A stretch of 64,000 nucleotides of DNA from Rachicladosporium sp. CCFEE 5018 (Eukaryota; Ascomycota; Dothideomycetes; Cladosporiales; Cladosporiaceae). Of this stretch, positions 9,698-19,521 are shown piece after piece. Made by a program: the position numbers and the translations under genes. The stretch spans positions 2,209,732-2,273,731 of the forward strand of contig KZ111140.1 of the NCBI GenBank assembly GCA_002077045.2, read 5' to 3'. Position 1 is the first letter of the stretch. Each line of letters opens with the position of its first letter. The notes beneath the pieces were generated by a model. It saw nothing but the letters and a program-made list of their open reading frames with translations, ran no database searches and was not told the origin of the DNA.

Positions 9698-9976
9698 CTA
9701 TTTGACTCGAAGGTGCGATTGGGTGTCTTGGGTGTGCTGTCTGTGCATGCAGTGCTCGAGGGGCAGTTTGAGAGGCCATGCTGTGTAGAGCAAGTTGACA
9801 GCGTAGCTGAGGAAGAGCAGTGAGGTGGTGAAGGGGAGGATTATGACACTCAAACTGAGCAACGCAAGGTTCTGCGCAGCGTGCGCACGCCAGGATGAGT
9901 TGGCGTCCAGCATGGCGCCGGCCGAGCGTAGAAGTAGGTTGTTGGTGTCGTCGATGCTGGTGGACTTAGTAGACAT
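9698..9976 (-). CDS. Small putative membrane ORF that crosses the duplication breakpoint
   Basis: A 92-residue frame from the ATG at 9976. It has a polar N-terminus (MSTKSTSIDDTNN), then one long or two short hydrophobic helices (LALLSLSVIILPFTTSLLF, then LSYAVNLLYTAWPL), and a polar tail. The first 69 or so residues are encoded in sequence unique to this copy. The last 22 or so lie left of the point (9767) where homology with 18576 ends, inside the upstream region of the coiled-coil gene. It may be a gene truncated at a rearrangement that picked up a chance tail. No family is recognised and expression is unknown. Confidence 0.35.
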   Translation of the reverse strand: MSTKSTSIDDTNNLLLRSAGAMLDANSSWRAHAAQNLALLSLSVIILPFTTSLLFLSYAVNLLYTAWPLKLPLEHCMHRQHTQDTQSHLRVK

Positions 9977-10793
9977 GAGTTGAAGTTGTGCGGACTCGAG
10001 GAAATCGATCGGCAGTAGCACAAACGGAGTGAAATGAGACTTACGTCACTTACGGGTATATCGCCAATTGCACATGTGAGACCAGATAATCTGATAATGC
10101 TGTTGTAGACATGAATGAAGAGGCGAGAGACCAGGACGCCACCAGCACGAGGAGTGAGCGTGAGAGGGCAGTGCAGGACACATGCATCTCCGTTGTCTTG
10201 TGTCTTGGAGCGAGCGAGCACCGGCGACTTGCGTGCACTTGACGTGCTTTGTCCAAGGCAGTGAGAATGAAGGTGCTATGTACCACCGTTGCACTTGACA
10301 AGCATTGTCTTGTGTGATGGCTATCTGATGAGGGGAAATGTCTTTCAGCCAGTGGGAGCTGTCCCATTAATCATAAGATCAATAGACTCTACCTCACTGC
10401 TGACGCAGCACGCTTTGACCAGCGTGCCGCAGTTGCATTGCCCCTACAAAGCTCACCGCCATCATCCATCCGTGGCACTCTTCTATCGTGCTTGTGGCCT
10501 TGATGTAACTTCCTTTCCTGTTCCCACCATTCCATCCACGTTTTGCGCCAGTCAAAATGCGTATCACTGGACTTTCGAAGCCGAGCTTTGCCACTGATCT
10601 GTGGCCCCCTTATGGACCACAACTGGCGTCCAGTGGAATGTCAAGCTGGGCAGACATGTTCGCATTCACTGGTCTTGTGTCGCTAGAGGGCGCCGCAGGT
10701 CGTGCGGATCCTCAGGATACCTCATCAACGCAGCGCGAGATTTCGACCGCATCCTATGCTTGACGTTAGTATAGACTCTTTGCAACAACACGA
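9977..10793. other. Region with no supported gene
   Basis: Many overlapping 60-120 codon frames occur on both strands, but none shows a domain, signal peptide or codon pattern that singles it out. GTAAGT motifs near 10040-10050 on the minus strand could belong to a 5' UTR intron of the small membrane ORF. Confidence 0.35.
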
Positions 10794-11681
10794 TCACCAA
10801 GTTCCTACCGGCTCGCCCGTCGGCTCGAAGCTGTGGCACAGCTCGCTCTTGTAGACCAAGTTCGGATTCCCCTTGCGAGCACTCAGTTTCTCCTCGCCCT
10901 CCCTCTTCGCATACTGCCCCGCGGTCTTCTGCTGGAAGCGCTCATCTGGACCCGCATGGCCATTGACCTCCTGGACCCGCTTACGCTTCTCCTCGACTGA
11001 GCTTCGGACATACTCAAGGTATGGTGGGTTGCCTGGCTTGATCACGTTGTCTGCCGCCAGAACGCTACCTTTGGTGATGAGCTTAAGCTCCTCGCAGAGC
11101 TTGAGGTCGGTGGTGTAGGCAGGCTTGTAGTGGTCCAGGAACATGAGATCGATATGCTTAAGCGCGCCAGAGTCATACAGGCGCTGGATGGAGGTGTCTG
11201 AGGAGCCAATCTTGACTTTGACGACGTCGCTAAGTCCAGCGAGCGCTGTGAGGGAAGCAATGACCGCACCGAACTCTGGATTGCGCTCCAGGCTGTAGTA
11301 GCGCTTGCCGCCTGCCTTTTTAACAGCATGACCAAAGAGGAGACATGAGTAGCCGACGTAGCCACCAAGCTCGACCTACCGCATTCTATCAGTCCATGGC
11401 CTGCAGCTCATCGCAGGAAATCCTCTAACCATAGTCTCTGGCTTGACCTCGGCAATGAGGTCGGTGACGATCCGGCCTTTGTCCTCGCCGACGTTCATAA
11501 GGTACTTCTTGGTGCGGCCGTACTCGTCGATGGCTGCTAGGACCTTCTCCGGGTTGCCACGGATCTCGTTGATGTCTGGCCTGCTGTAGACGAAGTGAAG
11601 GAGCTCGATCTCGCGGCCATCGTCGAAGAAGACATCCTCCTCCTGGCTGGCGTATGCGTTCTGTTGATTGAATTCAGGCAT
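10794..11681 (-). CDS. Catechol O-methyltransferase-like SAM-dependent methyltransferase
   Basis: Exons 11681-11430 and 11375-10794 join to 277 residues. The intron is 54 bases (GTTAGA to GGTAG). ELGGYVGYSCLLFG is SAM motif I, as in mammalian COMT (ELGAYCGYS). YYSLERNPEF is the acidic motif II region, DLMFLDHYKPAY holds the metal-binding and catalytic Asp-His-x-Lys cluster, and SVLAADNVIKPG supplies the second metal-ligand pair. The enzyme would transfer a methyl group from SAM to a catechol hydroxyl using Mg2+. In fungi this suits detoxification of aromatic compounds (inference). There is no N-terminal signal, so it is probably cytosolic. The gene is present once in the window. Confidence 0.9.
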
Positions 11682-12921
11682 CCTCGCTGGAGATGTGCTT
11701 GGAGTGATTTGGTATGGGAGTGGTGTGAGGATTCTCGAGCCGCCGTCTCACTTGGCCAATTCAATTCCACGTGCTTCTATTGACGCGTTGCAACTTTCAC
11801 AGCAGGCACGACTCGGACGCGGGATTTCCTGGTGATCGGCACATGCACCTTGGCGAGCGACCTCACATCTCCGTCACGCAAGTGAGAGTGATGAGCGTTC
11901 ATTCGCGCACTCGACTCCGCCCTTCCCGTCGCATGACACCACTTCGCTTGGTTGTATGCAGCTACAGAGTCCTGCCAGGCCGGATGGAGTAGGTAACGGC
12001 GCGGGTCTCCTGCGCGCATAATTACCCCGCCATGCTTTCTGCCCCGCACCTGGCGGGAGAACTTTTTTTCTTCGACACGAACGCGTGGGACAGTCTGGCT
12101 TCACTCGCATGAGGTAGCGTCACTTGCACGCATTTGCTCAGTGTTACTAGTTCTCGCAATGCCCACGCCACCACTGACTGTCACTCAGCGTTATTCTTCA
12201 CTAGGTGGAGACGAAATACACTAACGTGATGACGACTTTTCCACAGCATCCATTGACTCTAGCATCTCCGCAGATCATGGTTCTAGATCTGACCTTACCA
12301 TACGTGGTCTAGTCCCTCGAAAGTTAGACCCAGTATGGTTAGGCCGATCTGACTTGAACACATGTTGCGGGAGTTTGGATCGTCTGCCCTGACGTGCCTG
12401 GTGCATATGTCAGGGCAAGGACCTTGTACGACGCGCCACGCTTGAGCGTCTCGGCCACACCCACCATGCCTCCTACAGCATTGGCGTGGCGTAGGTTACC
12501 GAGTGAACCCTGTCCGCAGCGAATCACTGAGTGTTCTCTCTGTGGAGTGTGGCCGGGGTTGAATGAAGTCGCATCATCACTTCTCGATCACCTGAGCAAC
12601 TTGGCCGAAAAGCTGCATGATCTCAGACTGAGAGCGGAACAGCGATGGCAACAGCCGCGGCGACTGAAGACGAGGGTCCAGGCCATGAAGGTCCTGCAGT
12701 GATCGCCATTCGCTGGAGTGATGGCATTGGAGTAAAGTCAACATGTGATGATGATCGCGCCTTCCTTGTGAGCGAGGACCAAGATCGTGCTTGCCCGTGT
12801 AAGTACCTGCCGAGAACACCAAAGTGGATATTTTTCTTCCCACCCACCTCGACCACTTCTTTTTCCACCCACCACCTTCAACCTTTGATACCCTCACGAC
12901 TTCAACAGTTCTCAGTCACTC
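11682..12921. other. Region with no supported gene up to the assembly gap
   Basis: It should include the promoter of the methyltransferase gene. Frames of up to about 100 codons exist on both strands but lack recognisable features. The contig ends at 12921 in a C/T-rich stretch. Confidence 0.4.
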
Positions 12922-13021
12922 NNNNNNNNNNNNNNNNNNNNNNNNNNNNNNNNNNNNNNNNNNNNNNNNNNNNNNNNNNNNNNNNNNNNNNNNNNNNNNN
13001 NNNNNNNNNNNNNNNNNNNNN
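12922..13021. other. Assembly gap of exactly 100 N
   Basis: A run of 100 N is the usual placeholder for a scaffold join of unknown length. The sequence resuming at 13022 repeats 4232 onward, so the join places a second copy of an earlier region next to the first. Confidence 0.98.
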
Positions 13022-13178
13022 GTCGTAATGCCCGCCTACTTTGTCGATAGCCTTATCGAAGTGCTTGGACGAAGTTCCGCGATCTAATGATTCAAGTGCA
13101 AGTTCAAGTCCGTCTTCCTGATGCCTCTTGTGTCAGATTTTATAATGATGGATCGAGTAGTTCTGTCAGGCTCACCAT
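13022..13178 (-). CDS. Glycine-zipper protein, copy 2 (5' end only, cut by gap)
   Basis: The ATG at 13178-13176, the 49-base intron 13175-13127 and the start of exon 2 (13126-13022) match copy 1. One coding change turns the second residue of exon 2 from Arg-Arg to Arg-His. The frame runs into the gap at the HYD of the copy 1 protein. The palindrome upstream (13191-13211) is preserved. The rest of the gene is missing or collapsed in the assembly. Confidence 0.6.
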
Positions 13179-13911
13179 GCGATAGAGGCAACCAGAGTTC
13201 GGAACTCTGGTGAGGCCCCAAGCCGGCAGGCGGATCTTATACCGAGTCCGATGACGCGAGGCGCAGCACACAACTTTACTATGCTAAGGTTCTGCGCCCG
13301 GATGCTGGCTGCGTAGGGATGCAGGGCTGACAAAGGTGGTGTGCTGATTATTGATGGGAGAAAGTGATGGGAGCTGTCGTCTCACCGGAGGTAATGAGGC
13401 TGCGTTTTCTCCTCTGTCGGTGGAATGGCGGGCGTCTGGCTAGTAGCTTCTACTCGGTCACTGTCAGGCACGTTGCCGTCGCCTAACCGCCAGCCATCGC
13501 CCTTCCACTGTGTCTTGGCGGGCATGTCATCTTGCAGCAGCGCTGATTTTGTGCGCCCACGTGGAGCGTGCACGGCGCGCGGGGCACTCATCTCACAGCC
13601 CTGTGGCTTTCTGCATGGAGGCGGGGTGGTGGTGGCAGTGATGGATCGTCCGGTGAGAAGGTAGACCTGCAGGTGTTCTAGGGAAGATGCGGTGGATATC
13701 CAACTTCACTCACAACATCAGGTTGGCGATGGGAACGAGTCATTACACGATTTTTCGTATGGCACGGCGCAATTGTCAGAAACCATGCTGGACCGCTGTC
13801 GATGCAAACAATTGTTGGGCGCTCTATCCAATGTATGATCTGTCAAGGATGGTTCTCACCGGCATTATGTCGAAATGCTGCAGGTGTTCAGTGCCACGCC
13901 CATACCACCTA

Positions 13912-14625
13912 CTACGCTGCCAATTCCTTGAGCTTCGCATTCCTGATGAGTCTCCCCTGAGCCTCCACACCCTTACCCTCTCGAAGCGGACTACCGTCGC
14001 CCATCACCAACTTCAGACACGCTTTCGCGAGCACATCCGTCGTGATAACAAACGAAGGCGCCACGACCTTCAACACAGCTCCAATTCCCCTCGCCACCCG
14101 GTCCATCAGCCCCGGTTGCCTCTCCATCAGCCCCTTCCCCTGATCGTCAATTGCCGCAGGCCTCACGTTAAAGACATTTAGCCCTGGCAGGTTCAACTCC
14201 AGGAGAGCCTTCTCGGTCCTCCCTTTGACTCGCGCGAACAGCTGCCCCTTTCCCTCCATACTCGCGCCCTCGCCAGACATGAAGACGAAGTTGAAGTCTC
14301 CACCTTCATCCAGTCCAGCGAAGGCTTTAGCAGCAGCGAGCGTGTAGTCGTACGTGATCCGCGTGTAGTCGGCCTCGTTCATGCCTACGGCGCTGATTCC
14401 GAGAGCCCATACGCAGCCTTTGGCGCCCTTGAGCTGGGAGAGCGTTTCGGGTGGGTATGAGGTGAAGTCATCTTGTATAATGACATTGGCCTTCGTGTGT
14501 CCTTCAGCGAGTTTCACACGGCGGCGGGAGAGGACTGAGATGCGGCTGATTGATGGAGAGGCCAAGGCATGTTGGAGAATGGCGGATCCTGCCTTGCCTG
14601 TGGCGCCGGAGAGGATAATGTGCAT
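13912..14625 (-). CDS. NAD(P)-binding Rossmann-fold (atypical SDR/NmrA-like) protein, copy 2
   Basis: 237 residues, colinear with the copy at 5120-5833 and with the same GATGKAG loop. Differences cluster between about 14267 and 14482, where many third-position changes occur; the two ends are almost identical. Residue changes are few and mild (for instance NDGGDF to DEGGDF and a final GA to AA), so both copies look functional. Confidence 0.75.
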   Translation of the reverse strand: MHIILSGATGKAGSAILQHALASPSISRISVLSRRRVKLAEGHTKANVIIQDDFTSYPPETLSQLKGAKGCVWALGISAVGMNEADYTRITYDYTLAAAKAFAGLDEGGDFNFVFMSGEGASMEGKGQLFARVKGRTEKALLELNLPGLNVFNVRPAAIDDQGKGLMERQPGLMDRVARGIGAVLKVVAPSFVITTDVLAKACLKLVMGDGSPLREGKGVEAQGRLIRNAKLKELAA

Positions 14626-15106
14626 GACTAGGGTTGGGAGCAAGTCACACTGGAGGCGCGTTTCCCGCCATCATCCGGCCTGCGTCTGATTAAAGTCTAC
14701 ACCTACGAGTGTAGCGCGACGTAATCGGCTATATATGCGGACGCACGTTTTATTAGGCAACATCAGCGTCGCAGGAACGGAGATGAGTGATGTTCTGACC
14801 TCCGTCAGCCGCAGCTGTTCAAATCGCCAATTACAGCGATTCTACAAACCTGGCATCCATGTTCTTCGAAAGTTCCAGGTACCCTTGAGCTACTACCATC
14901 CCTACTGCGAGTGTCATTAAACAAATCTGATGCTGGTAGCAAAATGTTCCCCGAGAGCTAAGTACTCCGCGATAACCCCTGGCTCTCGATGATACTTGAC
15001 TGTGCCACACTTTACTACGATGCACACAACGTTTGCCTAGTCAAGAACTTGGTCTCGTCCAGGTCTTCTTACCTTTAGAACAGCGAAAGTAGTACAGCAT
15101 GGAACT

Positions 15107-15874
15107 CTACCCCAAGGCCTTCTCAACAATATCCGCCAGCTCCCCCAACGACTGCACCCTCAACTTATACTTATACTCCATCTGCATATCCTCAGCAGTC
15201 CTCCCCCATTTCTCCACAATCCCATACCGATCGACCCACACACTCTGCAAACCCACTTCCCTCGCAGGCTCCTGATCATGGAAAATGCTCTGAGCAGCAT
15301 GCAACAGCTCGCCCTTCTCCGCCCCAAACTCAGATTTGACATGACCGAGCAGGTAATGGAAGTTCTTTAAGTCGGGCTTGTAGGATCCGATGTCTTCGGC
15401 TATATACCACGCGTCGAATTTGCATCCGGTCAATGGGCCGGAGAGCGTGCCGTTGAAGGACTCGTGGTCGACGTTCGAGATGGGGATGAGTTTGTAGTGC
15501 TTTGCTAGTCGTTTGATGGCGTCCACAGTGTCTTCGAACGCTGGGTAAGACCCGATGGTACTGCCGTGCTTGATTGCGGCTTCTTCGACTTGCTGTTGAG
15601 TCAGCTTGCCCGTCGCCACCAAGTTCAATGCAGTGGCGTAGCGGCGAAGTCCCTCAGCGTTGATATCCGATTTCTTCATCGTCGGATGTTCGCGCTCCAC
15701 TGGGGTCGTGTGGAAGTATAGCCTTTCGAGCAGCTTATCGTCGTCCTCGGGTAGATATGGACCGAGCGCAGTGTTCCGAGAAGATACTCTCATGCCGCCA
15801 TTCCAGTCGATCAATGTGCCGTAGATGTCAAAGGAGAGAGCTTTGAGCTGACGCCATGGAATGTCGAACGCCAT
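15107..15874 (-). CDS. HAD-superfamily hydrolase, 2-haloacid dehalogenase-like, copy 2
   Basis: 255 residues with all HAD motifs kept (FDIYGT, ISNVD, SYKPDLK). It differs from copy 1 at about ten residues, mostly in the C-terminal half (for example LEHVES to LGHVKS and HVAQS to HAAQS). No lesion is seen. Confidence 0.85.
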   Translation of the reverse strand: MAFDIPWRQLKALSFDIYGTLIDWNGGMRVSSRNTALGPYLPEDDDKLLERLYFHTTPVEREHPTMKKSDINAEGLRRYATALNLVATGKLTQQQVEEAAIKHGSTIGSYPAFEDTVDAIKRLAKHYKLIPISNVDHESFNGTLSGPLTGCKFDAWYIAEDIGSYKPDLKNFHYLLGHVKSEFGAEKGELLHAAQSIFHDQEPAREVGLQSVWVDRYGIVEKWGRTAEDMQMEYKYKLRVQSLGELADIVEKALG

Positions 15875-16558
15875 AATTGCGATCTCAGGCGTGCGGAAAA
15901 TGGCAAAGTGAGCAGTTTGATTGATCACGGCGCTGTGGTGGAAGTTGCAGTGAGGAATAGATAGTTGCAGAAAAAGGAGAGGAATGGAATGTCAGATATA
16001 TGCTTCCTGTACCTTGAGGCCGTGACGCGCCCTTCCACATGGTGTAGCAAAGTGGACTACGTTCGGCAGTATCACAGACAGAGAAGCGCGCCAGCTTAGA
16101 TCGACCAGATCAGCTCCAACATGATTGCATCCGCTTCCTTCGTGCTGCTAAGAGCGCTTGTTTAAAAGTATCGCATGATGTGTAGGGAGGAGAGAGATAT
16201 ACCAAGGAAGAGTAAGATCGCACCTTGCGCCATGCTGAGACCTACAGTTGTCGTGCTTCATCATTCACCAATCGTCCCTTTCCCTTTCTTCCGCGTGCTG
16301 AGTGGGCCAGGAAGTCTTCAAGGTCCGAGGAGAGCACAGGTATCTCTCACTGGCAGCTAATTGCATCTCCCCACTTCCGCAACGATTCATACACGAGCAT
16401 CGGATAGCTCTAAAAACCGAGCGAGAGACTGCGGGTTGTTGATCACATCCATCCATATTCCCATGGGTATCGTAACGACCAGCCCCAACTCCGCGCTAAG
16501 TAATGAGTGAAGATGCGTTGTAGTGATGTCCAACTCCACTCCCATGAGTGATCTTCCC

Positions 16559-18466
16559 TCACTCCACCATCTCATCATCCTCCAAAGCCTTCCTGATTTC
16601 GTCCTTGGTCGCAATGCAGGTCGCCACCCATACGACCCAATTCCTCAACTTCGTTCGTATCGTCCCCTGAAGCCGTCCACGCAATAAAATCTCCACCCAG
16701 CTCATCAGTCGATCCAATGTACTCATTCCTCCCTTTCCGAAAACGCCCTTCAACGTCGGCGATCCGGTCCTCAGGCCCAAAATACCCCTTGCCGGCGTCT
16801 TGGACAACCCTTCCATCTTCCCTTCCTCGAGTGCGACAGCTTGTGTCTCGTCGTCGTCCACGCTGCGGACGGTCTGCGAATCGTTCCACTCTCCTTCTCC
16901 CTCCTCGCCTTCCTCGAGCGACAGGCGGATCGCCTCGCTGTCCTCGGTTCTAACATAGGATGCGCAAGCTTGTAGTTCTTCAAGTAGATTTTTGGTATTT
17001 CTGATCGAGCCAGCGGTGGTAGGCGTAGCGCGTGAGGCAGATGACATGTTGCTAACACGGCGCATGGTACTGTCGTGGAGCGGGCTGCGCTTGCTATCGA
17101 TGGCGCTGAGGTTCGCCTGTGTAAGACGGTCGATCATGGTGCTTGCGCGGCGACGGGTGCTCAAGTCGTCGCTGCGCCGGCGATCAGTATGTTCAGCCCC
17201 GAAGGGGAACTGCGTTGGTGTGTTGTGGTGCTCGAAAGCTGGCGCAGTGGCGGGCACGTCGTCGAAAAACGAGTTCGTTGATGAGGTTGATGGCAGAATG
17301 AGCGGACGTGGTCCCATGCTGCCAGCGCCAAAGCGACGCATGCGGCGATGCGGGCGGTATGCGCTGGAGGGAGTGTTTGTCGTATCATCATTATGGTGAT
17401 CCGAGTCGATCACTGTGGTGTGGTCGAGACTCCAATCCGGCATGTTGACTGCGGGTGATGCGACTGGTCGGCGTTCTGGGGAGGAGAGCAGATTACCGGT
17501 GGTCGGAAAGCGTGGCAGCATGCTTCTTGGCCGGACGTGTCCGCGTGACTGCCTTGACGGCGACTCGCAGATGTCGGTACTTGTGACCGAGCCGAAGAGG
17601 TCGGTGATGATCTCGAGTCTCTTCGTGACGTGGGCGTTGGTTGCTTCTAGTGCAATGATCGTTTGCTGTGCTGTGTCAAGTGCAACAGCGTCTTGAGATT
17701 GTGCAAGCAGGATCTCGGCTTGTTGAGTGCGAAATTCGGCGGCCTTGACTCTGGCTTCGCACTTTGCGATGGCTTCCTCCTTTTGAGCCTGCGACAGCAT
17801 GTCAGATTGATCGGCTCACATGGTACTCAGTGGTCGTCAGTAACTCACCTCGACCTCCTCAATTGCTTTCTGCAATTGTACAGTCTGCTTCTGTTCAAGC
17901 AGCTCTTCCACGAAACGAAGCTTAGTCGTCACGCGGTTAATCTCGTCCTTGAGGTCCTTCTTCTCAAGGTTGTGGTCGTCGACTTTCTCTTGAATACGCT
18001 CATCATAGCGATCCTCCCAGTCTTTGACACAGAGTTCCAGGTTCTTGGACTTCTGAAGTGCAGCCACCAGCCGGCGGCCGTTCTGCCGGCTGACGGTCGA
18101 AGATGTCGCCGCCGCCAGTTTGGTCTGCGCGGCCTCTAGCTCGGCCTCAAGGTGTTCGATCCAGAGCAGGCGTTCGTCGCCGCTGAGGGATCTTCGGGAG
18201 GGGCGGGAGGTGGTAGGTGTGGGGTGTCGTCTGCGCGAGCTCGACATTACCCTTGGTTTGGGCTTGTTGTTTGGTTTCGACTCGAAGACTTCTTCGTTGT
18301 CGGCATTGATTGTTGATTGGGCGTCTTGATTCTCTTTGTCTGATGTGTCTCCAAGGTCTGCTGTGGTAGTAGCTAGGCCTGGGTAGACTTGTGTAACTTG
18401 TAGTCGTGCCCTTCGTACAGCAAGGCGGTGCTCGTTGCTGGTTGGCGTCCGGGCTGGACTTGCCAT
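16559..18466 (-). CDS. Coiled-coil protein of unknown function, copy 2
   Basis: Exons 18466-17849 and 17788-16559 give 615 residues, the same length as copy 1. Here the 60-base intron contains an in-frame TGA right after the donor, which confirms that it must be removed. The start MASPART corresponds to MVSPART in copy 1. Bases left of 18576 match copy 1, so only about 110 bases of upstream sequence are shared. The two copies may therefore be driven by different promoters. Confidence 0.75.
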
Positions 18467-18576
18467 GATTGAGGTGGCGACTTTTGTCGTGGCTGATGTT
18501 CTTGCACTATTTGACTCGAAGGTGCGATTGGGTATCTTGGGTGTGCTGTCTGTGCATGCAGTGCTCGAGGGGCAGT

Positions 18577-19521
18577 CGCAAGCTGGGTTGCTATGCGGGA
18601 CAGTGATCGACAAGCATCTGACTCAGGAGCCGATCGTGGATCTCGGGAGCGTCCGGGACGCGAAGCTCACATGCAATCACGTGCTTTGACATCTCCAATA
18701 CTCTTCACGCAACGTTGCCACTCTTCGATCGCAAGGCCAACGGTCACTTTGATGGCTAACGCTTAGATTTGACACTTGCGTGAGTGCTGCGGATGACACT
18801 CCGGACAAGCACTGCTGAGGAGAGGCAGGTGCGATTCAGGGTGACACTCTCCGCGGGCGAATAACTTGCACTCCATGGCCACTGATCCCGAACTTGCTGC
18901 TTGAGGTGGAGAGGAACGAGCATCGGAACGAAATGCCGCCGGGGCACGTGGGCGGCGTTTGGCGGTCTCGATTGCTTGACAGGCTTGGCGGATGTAACGG
19001 CTTTTTGGCTCGGCCTAGTGCTGCTTGTGAACGCGCAAGCACTCGACGTTGTCTTGTGTGGATTGGATGGAGAGTAGTGGAATGAGACCTAGTCATCAGG
19101 ATAGCAGTAACTACACTACTTTATTACACTGCCTCTCGCATGGGCGAATCCGACTCCCATGGCGATGGGACCTCACGTGGGGAAGTCTTGCGGGGAGTGG
19201 CAGGGGGTTGAGCATCTCAATCAATTTACCCTATCGGTCCCTGTCAAGCTCCCAACAGCCAATTACCTCGAGCCAATGTGCAGCAAGATCAACCTTAATG
19301 CATCTTCAATTATGCACTTTGCGCGCCACCTCGTACTTTGACTCTTTGTTCCTGCTGTACACATGTAGACGACCATCCAGAAACAGCGCTTCATCATTCC
19401 TTCACAGTCGCTACCTCACAACACCAGCGCCCTGGCAGAACTCAAGGAGTGGGGATCTGAGAGCACAGTCTCATCAAATGCCGACGAGGACACAGAACCG
19501 CGCCTCCCTCCAAGCAGGGCC
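18577..19521. other. Unique sequence between the breakpoint and the DUF3405 gene
   Basis: No gene is supported. The stretch would hold the upstream regions of two divergent genes, the coiled-coil copy 2 (minus) and DUF3405 (plus). Confidence 0.45.

Larger units (their letters stand above)
13022..18576. repeat. Second copy of block 4232-9767
   Basis: Gene order and strand are identical: glycine-zipper 5' end, Rossmann protein, HAD hydrolase and coiled-coil protein, all on the minus strand. The offset drifts from 8790 to 8809 through small indels. The copy starts at the gap and ends abruptly at 18576, after the shared string GGGGCAGT. Beyond that the flanks are unrelated (small membrane ORF and methyltransferase in copy 1, DUF3405 gene in copy 2). 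Confidence 0.95.

Noticed and set aside
10050..10367. Overlapping 80-120 codon minus-strand ORFs
   Set aside because: Three frames are open over the same bases, none has a plausible start context, domain or hydrophobic pattern, and open frames in several phases fit GC-rich non-coding DNA.
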